Assembly: GCA_905221605.1 (NCBI GenBank)
Contig: CAJNDS010002583.1
Span: 1-55,000, forward strand
Reading direction: 5' to 3'
Source: Symbiodinium natans
Taxonomy: Eukaryota > Sar > Dinophyceae > Suessiales > Symbiodiniaceae
DNA length: 55,000 nucleotides
The position numbers and the translations under genes were made by a program. The notes below the pieces were generated by a model. It saw only the letters and a list, made by a program, of their open reading frames with translations, ran no database searches and was not told where the DNA came from. This document shows, piece by piece, positions 44,101 through 49,437 of the stretch. The stretch's first letter is position 1. Every line of letters begins with the position of its first letter.

Positions 44101-46147
44101 AGGGGCCAGCTAATAAGTCTATGAGCTCGCTCGCCCCGTTGCCGAAGATCAGCTGGGAACGCGTGGCCTGCTGGGTTGCGTGGCACGATCAAAGTGCAGG
44201 GCCTAGGCTGTCACAAGCAATATTTAAAGCGCATCATAGTATCATGCAAACTTTGGGGTGGCCTCGGCACGGGCGTCTCCCCGCAAGAATGCAGCGGTCA
44301 GAAGCTCGAGCTCGTCGTCTGCCCGTTTTGGGTAGTGCCTCAGACGCTCCAGACGGACGGAATCACCTGGACATGCCTGGACCTGACATCGCTATGGGCC
44401 GCGACTCCGCGACTGCCAGCAACAAGCAGACAGCAGGACTGAGCTGTTGGCTAAGCTTTAAGCTTTGCTTGGCGTGCACTGGTGACTCCCAAGCATTGGG
44501 ACACTTCAAGAAAGCTTGGTATGCTGCTCGATGGCCGCGTTCGAGGACACATCATTGGAGACGCCTGAAGATGAAACGAGTCACAGATTTCGCAAGGCCC
44601 TTTGCACCAACACTTTCTTTAAGACCACGTGGCCCAAGCAAGCATTCAGGCCCTTGGTACCCCATCGCACCTCTTTAATTCTAAGTCTGAGAGTCTCAGA
44701 CAGTCAGAGAGGCGTAAGGCCGCAGCACACCAGTGACACTGCAACAAAAGAAAGTAGTGTTTGAGGTTCAGGACCTTGCTGAGGCAAATGGCATCACTGT
44801 CCAAGCCGAAGTCGAGGCCCGTACATTCGCCTCCCCGGTTGCCGGACAGCCTCTGTGCATTGGACTCACATTTCTACGGCAGGCCGCTCCGTGCCCGCCA
44901 CTGATCGCCTACCATGGCCAAGTGAGCCCTGTAAGCAGAACGCTGGCCTCGCATCGCCCTTGTCGAAGTGCGCGCTCCAGACGCCTGCGCCTCCATGATC
45001 GCCATTGTCAAACAGCCGCCTGACGGACAAGCTCACCTCACTCTCACTCCCAGGATTGGCAGATGACAAACGTGGTGTTGATGGGCTTTGTTCTCAACGG
45101 GAAAACAACGAGGAAAGACCTTATCTTTGTAATGAGAAGCCGATGTGCCTAGAATGTGAAGGTGTCCTCAGGCTTGCCATTTGGGCGGAATGTAAAATGT
45201 TATCGACGCTTTACTCTTCCCGGCAGTTTTGCCATGTTAACCTGTCTTGAACCCTGACAAACTCTGGCCTGACGGCGTCAAGTCCCGCGGGCACAGGTCC
45301 GAGTGCATTTGTGGTGACCTCAGTGAGATGCAACTTGTCTCCGCACTTTGCGTCACCTCTGACACTCCATTCCAACTTCATGGGCTCAAGGTCTGCGATC
45401 GAACGCTTGCATGAGCAGACGTGACTAGTCGGCTGCATGCTGATAATACCCGGATTGGGTAATGCTTCTGCCTCAGCCGTACTTCCTAAGCCTTGCTCGA
45501 GCAAGGCTCTTTGATCCTTGGGCACTGCCTTATGCCTCCGTCCAGAGTCAGTTGCCAATTCAACAGAAAGCTGCAAATACGCATACTCCGGCTTGCTCCA
45601 ACCGATTTCTTCATGGAGAGAAGAGATCTGGCATCCGGACCGAAAAGTCACACACCAGCCTCTCCACCTGCATCAGCGGTGCCGCATCCTAAACCCTCTA
45701 CTTTGGGGGGTTTTCCGAACACGGGGGGGTGACCGTTCCGCGGGCTCTGGATTAAAGCATTTGGGGATGTACAAGGGGTACTTGAAGGTTCATGGGTAAT
45801 TAGTTCTAAGTAAGGTTAGAGGTACCTTAATGAAGGTTAGAGTATAGGTTGCCTTACTTGCAACCCTAGTTATAACTACCCATGAACCTTTAAGTGCCCA
45901 TTCTGGGAAATGCCATGACTACTTTTTACTTAAGCAACCCCTGAAAAGAAAAGTTAACAATCCCTATGTTGCCTTATAGTACGGAAGAGCATTTATTGTT
46001 GCTGTTGTTGTTGCTTTTTTTTTTTTTGGGGGGGGGGGGATTCTTAAGCCAATGGCAGACGAAGCTCCCCCCACCTAAAATTTTGTTCCAAAACCCTGAT
46101 TCCCTGGCCTTGTGGATGTCGTCTCCACCGTGGGTCTCGGCCCCGGC
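25476..46147 (-). CDS. Fold-type I PLP enzyme, CobD/HisC class (threonine-phosphate decarboxylase-like)
   Basis: Twenty exons in transcription order: 46095-46147 (AETHGGDDIHKARESG), about 45269-45318 (VTTNALGPVPAG), 44263-44366 (RLERLRHYPKRADDELELL), 44111-44167 (LIFGNGASELIDLL), 43891-43924, 43504-43577 (VQYREPEAQLRAAM), 42560-42575, 41632-41687 (NPNNPTGD), 40916-40943, 40468-40520 (WVIVDESMLFWAG), 40330-40392, 40051-40085 (SWTKIFSCT, the PLP lysine), 39900-39910, 39324-39376, 38364-38417, 28336-28394, 27810-27868, 26576-26666, 25792-25849 and 25476-25545 (GYDRPSVVRLAVRRP). These match the family order HGG, N.LGP, YP, GNGASE, NPNNPTG, DES, S.TK...GLRIG, PWSV and the C-terminal R.A.R. Phase is kept at nearly all joins. 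CobD makes aminopropanol phosphate from L-threonine phosphate; HisC is an aminotransferase. The substrate is not determined here. Donors are mostly GC or GA. The intron 28395-38363 holds the satellite. The N-terminus and stop codon are not placed, and a short exon after 46095 seems missing. Confidence 0.88.
26053..26190. repeat. CCCTAAA array with variants
   Basis: About 18 units, mostly CCCTAAA with some CCTAAAT and, at the end, CCCTAGA. It lies in an intron of the CobD-like gene. Confidence 0.9.
26354..26446. mobile_element. MITE-like element, family B (full copy)
   Basis: TTGGGATGTTCCTAACGGCC and TTCATAGGGATTATAAACGG face TACTACAATCCCGATTAAGG and TAGGGGAAACATCCA. It is intronic in the CobD-like gene. 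Confidence 0.7.
26463..26576. repeat. CCCTGAA array switching to CCCTCAA
   Basis: About nine CCCTGAA units are followed without a break by about six CCCTCAA units, then CCCTAAA. On the minus strand the block starts GTAGGGTTTAGGG exactly at the end of the exon 26576-26666. Confidence 0.9.
26576..26666 (-). CDS. CobD-like exon (C-terminal lobe)
   Basis: It reads NEIWIDTGSPDIARDAA, the expected C-terminal lobe strand, with acceptor CTCAGCACAG. The donor is placed at GTAGGG, where telomere-like repeats begin. The last residues (SPKARLP) could be intronic if an earlier donor is used. Confidence 0.65.
26689..26724. repeat. CCCTAAA array
   Basis: Five units directly upstream (on the minus strand) of the exon 26576-26666. 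Confidence 0.85.
26775..26890 (-). CDS. Coding-like island, not placed in the CobD-like model
   Basis: The minus frame RVCLFQTLLGRKPRRIPDPY has high G/C at third positions and lies between exons 27810-27868 and 26576-26666. It may be an extra exon or chance. A C26 run follows at about 26921-26946. Confidence 0.3.
27109..27200. mobile_element. MITE-like element, family B (full copy)
   Basis: TATACTACCAGTCCTTAATA and GGCATTGTCGTACCCCCCC face ATTATAATCCCTATTAAGGA and ATGCTAGCATGGG. It is intronic in the CobD-like gene. Confidence 0.7.
27267..27500. repeat. TTTTAGGG array with TTTTGGGG variants
   Basis: About 28 units of the 8-mer TTTTAGGG, interspersed with TTTTGGGG. This is the Chlamydomonas-type unit, one base longer than the TTTAGGG used elsewhere in the window. 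Confidence 0.9.
27660..27810. repeat. Degenerate (CCTGTAAA)n tract
   Basis: CCCTGTAAACC and AAGCCTGTAAA words repeat about ten times and end in CCCTACA at the edge of the exon 27810-27868. Confidence 0.75.
27810..27868 (-). CDS. CobD-like exon after the satellite intron
   Basis: After acceptor TTCTGCTACAG one base completes the tryptophan codon begun in the exon 28336-28394, then REHMITRLQRLPW follows. The 3' end is uncertain: either GTAGGG at 27810 or an earlier GC donor. Confidence 0.7.
27999..28258 (+). CDS. Long plus-strand open frame, unknown
   Basis: A plus-strand frame of about 87 codons (contains AARNFAEVLGLYLLLYDVTS and CVACLKRDKLGFLGAG) runs from after CCTAGCTAG to a possible donor GTATGA. 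It would lie inside an intron of the CobD-like gene on the other strand. No family is recognised. Confidence 0.3.
28336..28394 (-). CDS. CobD-like exon at the 3' side of the satellite intron
   Basis: Acceptor AACGCTTCAG is followed by NLYRKDRTYLEHTWSATPA and a GC donor inside a Trp codon. YL..TW..TP.WR is the expected segment after the PWSV helix. It joins in phase to 38364-38417 on one side and to 27810-27868 on the other. Confidence 0.8.
28514..37998. repeat. 105-bp tandem satellite array (about 90 units)
   Basis: Each 105-bp unit is two related half-units of 52 and 53 bp. Both begin CTGATGCTCRTGATGCTCGY; one carries GGGGGCGCGGCTCATAAGG and the other GGGGGGCCGGGTTCTCAAGG. Because 105 is 35 codons, long open frames appear on both strands, but indels break them and no single frame spans the array. 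The left end (28.5-29.5 kb) has older variants with TACAAAACACAGG. Later parts show block duplications, listed in the findings. The array fills most of the intron 28395-38363 of the CobD-like gene. I read it as non-coding satellite. Confidence 0.95.
38364..38417 (-). CDS. CobD-like exon at the 5' side of the satellite intron
   Basis: Acceptor GATCTGAG is followed by VPWSVTVFARAYLKAALK and a GA donor (AAG|GACGGC). PWSV is the family signature after the PLP lysine. It joins in phase to the exon 39324-39376. Confidence 0.85.
38411..39020 (+). CDS. Possible plus-strand five-exon gene, antisense to the CobD-like gene
   Basis: Segments 38411-38476 (MAPQIIEFMKDLDPIVLRRS), 38541-38563, 38614-38685 (DVSNWPEHSYTSYSSESARR), 38789-38850 (LLLDRLDLCIHQGQYLLFK) and 38899-39020 (stop TGA) join in frame through GT-AG junctions. 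The ATG sits in a good context (ACCATGG). However, its first bases lie opposite a well-supported minus-strand exon and no family is recognised, so the joins may reflect my freedom of choice. Confidence 0.3.
39324..39376 (-). CDS. CobD-like exon after the PLP lysine
   Basis: Acceptor CCTGGCCAG is followed by TVLCPTAEKQEMLQGMQ and GC donor GCCGCC. Two leading bases complete the glycine of the LRIG motif carried by the microexon at 39900-39910. Confidence 0.85.
39900..39910 (-). CDS. CobD-like 11-nt microexon
   Basis: Between acceptor CTTGCCCAG and GC donor GCGCGG, the bases G TTG AGG ATA G supply LRI of the conserved G-LRI-G motif. They keep phase with both neighbours. Confidence 0.7.
40051..40085 (-). 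CDS. CobD-like exon with the PLP-binding lysine
   Basis: Acceptor AAGCGCAG is followed by VQSWTKIFSCT and two bases of Gly, with donor GTTCAA. The lysine of S.TK is expected to form the Schiff base with PLP. Confidence 0.88.
40131..40237. mobile_element. MITE-like element, family A
   Basis: TTTGCTTAAGAACCCCGCCC and GGGGGGTTCTTAAGCAAATA are inverted ends, with CCTTATAAGGGTAATA inside. It lies in the CobD-like intron between exons 40330-40392 and 40051-40085. Confidence 0.75.
40330..40392 (-). CDS. CobD-like exon before the PLP lysine
   Basis: It has 21 codons after acceptor TCTCGGAG, containing SFTESMVKKHINIFL, and ends at donor GTGCAC. It joins in phase to VQSWTK. Confidence 0.85.
40468..40520 (-). 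CDS. CobD-like exon with the PLP-ring aspartate
   Basis: WVIVDESMLFWAGPDFQ follows acceptor CGCAGAG. The aspartate of DES is the one that pairs with the PLP pyridine nitrogen in this fold. GA donor GAGCGC. The preceding exon 40916-40943 (AWITEHAAP) completes its first codon. Confidence 0.85.
41121..41189. repeat. C homopolymer of 69 bases
   Basis: An uninterrupted run of 69 C (69 G in the pre-mRNA of the CobD-like gene) lies in the intron between exons 41632-41687 and 40916-40943. The words GTTGGACACTCCA and GTTGGGCACTCCA repeat on both sides (about 41084, 41232 and 41267). Confidence 0.9.
41507..41592. repeat. C-rich low-complexity tract
   Basis: Runs of 6-13 C are broken by A, ACAT and GA, in the same intron as the C69 run. 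Confidence 0.85.
41632..41687 (-). CDS. CobD-like exon with NPNNPTG
   Basis: After acceptor GTATCCAAG it reads LVNPNNPTGDFLERSEIE, then GC donor GCCAAG. NPNNPTG is diagnostic for the aminotransferase class I/II fold; its first asparagine contacts the PLP ring oxygen in the family. Confidence 0.9.
41790..42160. repeat. (TGTATTAA)n microsatellite
   Basis: About 40 units of an 8-bp TGTATTAA repeat with TGTATTCA and TGTATTAAA variants, flanked by further TA-rich sequence to 42350. It is intronic in the CobD-like gene. Confidence 0.92.
42560..42575 (-). CDS. CobD-like 16-nt microexon
   Basis: Between acceptor ATGAGACAG and GC donor GCACTG, the bases encode DASVI plus the first base of Cys, which leads into LVNPNNPTG. 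Phase fits both neighbours. A longer reading back to acceptor TTTTCAG is possible but breaks phase. Confidence 0.65.
43504..43577 (-). CDS. CobD-like exon, large-domain start
   Basis: After acceptor CCTTCACAG, two bases complete Asp and VQYREPEAQLRAAMLSRAAF follows. It joins the GA-donor exon 43891-43924 (ARAAPPGKYCP). Confidence 0.8.
44111..44167 (-). CDS. CobD-like exon with the GNGASE loop
   Basis: ATRSQLIFGNGASELIDLL, nineteen phase-0 codons between acceptor CCCAGCAG and GC donor GCTGGC. GNG.SE is the phosphate-cup loop of the fold. Confidence 0.88.
45211..45640 (-). other. Open minus frame around the second CobD-like exon
   Basis: A 146-codon frame is open here. Only the part near 45269-45318 (TTNALGPVPAGLDAV) matches the family. 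The rest may be intron read-through or an unrelated exon. Confidence 0.45.
45777..45899. mobile_element. Inverted-repeat element, family E
   Basis: TACTTGAAGGTTCATGGGTA is mirrored by TACCCATGAACCTTTAAGTG. Inner pairs (GTAAGG against CCTTAC, AACCTTC words) add to the palindrome. It is 123 bp, a single copy here, in an intron of the CobD-like gene. Confidence 0.65.
45919..46058. mobile_element. MITE-like element, family A (expanded copy)
   Basis: Left end ACTTAAGCAACCCC, right end GGGGGATTCTTAAGCCAATG, with an inner TTGTTGCTGTTGTTGTTGC run and a T11-G12 tract. It sits just beside the family E element in the same intron. Confidence 0.6.
46095..46147 (-). CDS. CobD-like N-terminal exon (HGGD)
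   Basis: AETHGGDDIHKARESG follows acceptor TGTCGGAG and ends at donor GTTTTG. CobD proteins begin with an HGG motif followed by a short helix, so this is the earliest exon I can place. Confidence 0.65.
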
Positions 46148-46608
46148 CTCCGACAGTTTAGGGCTAGGTTTTAGGGTTTAGGGTTCAGGGAAGTTTCGGG
46201 TGTAGGGTTTAGGGTTTCATTTAGGGCTTAGGGTTTGGGGCTTAGGGTTTAGGGCTTGGCATACAGGCTGATCAAGCTCATGCTTCGAGCCCCTTGGTCC
46301 CCAAAGTACGGGGTCGAGGTGAGACAAGTTTAGTGTAGGGTTTAGGGTTTAGGGTTGAGGTTTTAGGGTTTAGGAGTTCAATCATTTCTCAGGTCTTTCG
46401 ATCTCGATGTCGATGTTCTTTGCAAACGGCTTACATGTGACATGCAGATGTTGAGCTTCTCGACGGCTTATACAGCAATCACCATTTCACCTACAACTAG
46501 CTTGTTGCGCATCCAGTCATACCCATATAAACCCAAAACCCTGAACCCTAAACCCCAAACCCTAAGCCCTAAAGGGGAAGACACCTAGGCTAACCCTGAG
46601 TCAGTTGC

Positions 46609-47096
46609 ATCCTACGTCTGAGGCTGCAGCGAAACCTCGTCTTGCAAGAGCCTCGGCAGTGCTTCTTCAACCCTAAACCCTAAACCCTAAACCCTAAATA
46701 GCTTCAATAGCTTCAATAGCTGCTCAATAGCTTCAATGGCTTCAATAGCTTCACTTCCAGCCCTCTTGCCCTTGTTGACCCCATCCGGGGCCAGGGAAGG
46801 GGCACCAGTGGGTGGCGCGCCACTCCCAAGCCCTGCTTGGCGAGTCGACCTAAACCCTAAAGCCTCTGGACATCGACAGTATCGACAGACTCTAGGCCCT
46901 GGCAAGTGAGTTCTGCTGTGAGTCGGGGACGTCGCTGCATCGGACATCCGAAGTGTTGCTGCTTTGGCTGGGCTGAGCGCTATAACCTGTTGAATTGCGC
47001 TAAACCCTAAACCCTAAACCCGAAACCCTACAAGGGTGTAGGGCTTCATGGGGTCTCGTGTAGCCTTCCTCTCTGGCCGCATGTCGCACGCCTCGC
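46609..47096 (-). CDS. Minus-strand coding islands, unknown
   Basis: Islands lie at 47032-47096 (EACDMRPERKATRDPMKPYT; donor GTAGGGTTTCGGG), 46858-46905 (GLESVDTVDVQR) and 46609-46675 (VEEALPRLLQDEVSLQPQ; acceptor TTTAG inside a telomere-like repeat). A further Gly/Pro-rich frame at about 46700-46830 ends in an IEAIEAIEQLLKLLK repeat. They may be 5' exons (for example a targeting extension) of the CobD-like gene, or another gene. Confidence 0.35.
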
Positions 47097-47139
47097 CTGC
47101 ATCACTATTGGGGCTGCCGAGGGCTCATCGCCCAGTGGT

Positions 47140-47236
47140 CAGGGGGGCTTTAGGCTTTAGGCTTTGGGCTTTAGGCTTTAGGCTTTAGGGTTTAGGGTTT
47201 AGGGTTTAGGGTTTAGGGTTTAGGGTTTAGGGTTTA
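47140..47236. repeat. TTTAGGC and TTTAGGG array
   Basis: About five TTTAGGC-like units change into eight TTTAGGG units. Confidence 0.88.
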
Positions 47237-48131
47237 GGCTGCTCCGCGCGTCGGATGTTGGGAGCTCATGGAGAGAGCTTCCATATTGGCAGTTTCGGGT
47301 TTCAAAGGGTTTAGGGTTTGAAGGGTTCAGGGTTTCAGGGGTTCAGGGCAGGGGCTCTCCTAAATGTCACAATGTGGCCAAACTGGATGCGAAGGCAGTC
47401 TGCACAGCAGATCACAGCAGGAGGGGTTGATCCCCAGTAGTCTCTTATTTTAGGGCGCGAGGAACATCCTAGAACCCGAACCCCAAGCCCTGCATCCCTA
47501 ACTCCCTGAACACCTTGCACCCATCGGCTCCACTTCCTCACTTCCTGAGGCCCACGCAGCCACGCGCGCGGGGGAAAGACGGAGGATGCTGAAGGAGCAT
47601 CTCGCCTCTACCGAGTCTTCCTAGGGGAGTTGGCTGTTTTACTTGCAGGAGCCTTTAGATGTTTAGGGTTTAGGGGTCTAGAGGCTCTAGTGCTCTAGTG
47701 CCTGGGGCCTGCGTCAGTGCTCCCGCAGAGTTGGGGTGGCACCACAGAATCACCGGACACAAGGGCATCAAGGAGACGGCACTCATGTAGGCCACCCCCC
47801 CCCCCCCCCCCACTTCGACTGCAAAGGTTTCATGGCGAAGCGAAGCCCCAACTAACATCTTCTGGGGAAAGCCGCGACCTGTCGCATGCACAGTGTAGCC
47901 ATCCAGGCCCAAGAAAGATCGCCGGCCGCGATCTTCTGAACCAGTCATGGCTGCAGATAGAGTCACTTGGCACAACATGTCGGATATTGTCGGATGCCAC
48001 AGCCATGGCGAAGTGTTGAAAAACATGAGCCGAGCCTATCTCGAAGGCCCCTACGACTATGGCCAATCTGCCTGTCCAGGTCTTCGGTAGCGTCGTTTCT
48101 TTCTGTTCCTGAAGATCTGTCGTTCCGCAGG

Positions 48132-48251
48132 GAAATTTCGGGGCGCTTGTCCCGCGATACCAGGACTTCTTTGAAGCGCACTACATCTCCACCAAGTCTC
48201 CGGTCTGCAGTGCCAGGGCCAAATCAAGATTCAACAGCTATAGGGCTCATG
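48132..48251 (+). CDS. Possible plus-strand exon, unknown
   Basis: After a strong acceptor (TCTGTCGTTCCGCAG) the frame reads GNFGALVPRYQDFFEAHYIS and so on for 40 codons to donor GTAGTAGG. About 65% G/C at third positions. No family is recognised. It abuts the opposing frame at 48224-48800. Confidence 0.35.
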
Positions 48252-48931
48252 TAGTAGGGGCTTAAGCACTTTGAGCACTGAACATCGTACTTCAAACTTC
48301 CATACAGCCGCTGTCCGAATGCAAGCGCGGAGATCCGGTCGTTAACCATGCCCATGACGACAATGCACAGTCGGTGGAAAACAGTGCTGTGCAAGCCGTG
48401 ACGTGCTAGTCCTGATGCTGCGGCCTCGCCTTCCTTCTGAGCCCATGATTGGTTCGGGTCAGTAGGTTTCCAGCACACGCAGTGCCTGCGCATGACCCAT
48501 GATACAAACCGAACCGTGGTGCCACAGCCTGCGGCCACTAACTCCAGGCAGTGCGGCAGCACCACTCCCCATGCCTGGAAGACCGCTCGCAGCAGTCGCT
48601 CGTAGATCACGAAGAACACGGTGCACCTGAACCACTTGCTGACTGGCTTGCTGAGGTGTCTACTGGAGGCTATACCGTGTCTACGGCCCTTCACAAGAAG
48701 CTGAGCCTTGCACCAAACCAGCTTGCGACAAACGATCAGGGCAAAGCCCTGAGGCAGGGAGATGCAAGATGTATTTCTTAGCTTAATTTTCATGCTATGA
48801 ATTGCTATCGCGACTGCTGTTGTGCTATTTTTGCTTAAACTTTCTTCCTCAGTAAGCTCAGGATGGGCTGCCTTGGAGGTCAGCCTAAAGCAGTTCCCTC
48901 CCAAACCTCCCATTTCCGAAGTCTCACATCC
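48224..48931 (-). CDS. 236-codon minus-strand open frame, unknown
   Basis: This is the longest open frame outside the satellite. The central part (VSKWFRCTVFFVIYERLLRA, then GVVLPHCLELVAAGCGTTVR) is hydrophobic and has about 75% G/C at third positions. Its length is unusual beside the 11-105 nt exons nearby, so it may be a retroposed copy or several exons plus open introns. The function is unknown. Confidence 0.4.
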   Translation of the reverse strand, partial: GCETSEMGGLGGNCFRLTSKAAHPELTEEESLSKNSTTAVAIAIHSMKIKLRNTSCISLPQGFALIVCRKLVWCKAQLLVKGRRHGIASSRHLSKPVSKWFRCTVFFVIYERLLRAVFQAWGVVLPHCLELVAAGCGTTVRFVSWVMRRHCVCWKPTDPNQSWAQKEGEAAASGLARHGLHSTVFHRLCIVVMGMVNDRISALAFGQRLYGSLKYDVQCSKCLSPYYMSPIAVES

Positions 48932-49437
48932 CAAGAACTCTAAGCCTGAGCCCTGAAGCGGAAGCTCTAAACACCCCTAGACCCCAAACCCTAAATAAAC
49001 CCCAACCCCAAACCCAAACCCGATGACGAATACCTGTGGCATGACACGGCCTTGTACAAGGCTAGGAAGCCCTCGAGGCCTCACAGGTCTGTTCGCTTGT
49101 TGTGGATCCTAAGCCTTCTAACCCTACAGCACTTAACACAAAAAAACCTCAAGCTTTGAGTCTCTTGCCCTACAACCCAAAACGCGCATCACAACAGCTA
49201 AGCCCCAAACCCGAAACCCTGGAGTTCAAACTTAAAGCCCCAAACTGAAAGAAGAAGGATCCCAACTTGCTGGAAAAGGGCGGTACATTGCCTGCCTCGT
49301 TCTTAACAAAAACTCGAATGGCAGGGAGAGGGCTTTTGGGTTCAGGGGCTTTTTAAGGTCAATTCCAAGTTACCGGAAGCAGAGTCCTGCTTTTATTGAG
49401 CGGGGCTCAAAATCGGGAAGAGAGCATCAGGTCTATG

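Noticed and set aside
44121-44678. 185-codon plus-strand frame
   Set aside because: Antisense to the CobD-like exons with GNGASE and YPKRAD.
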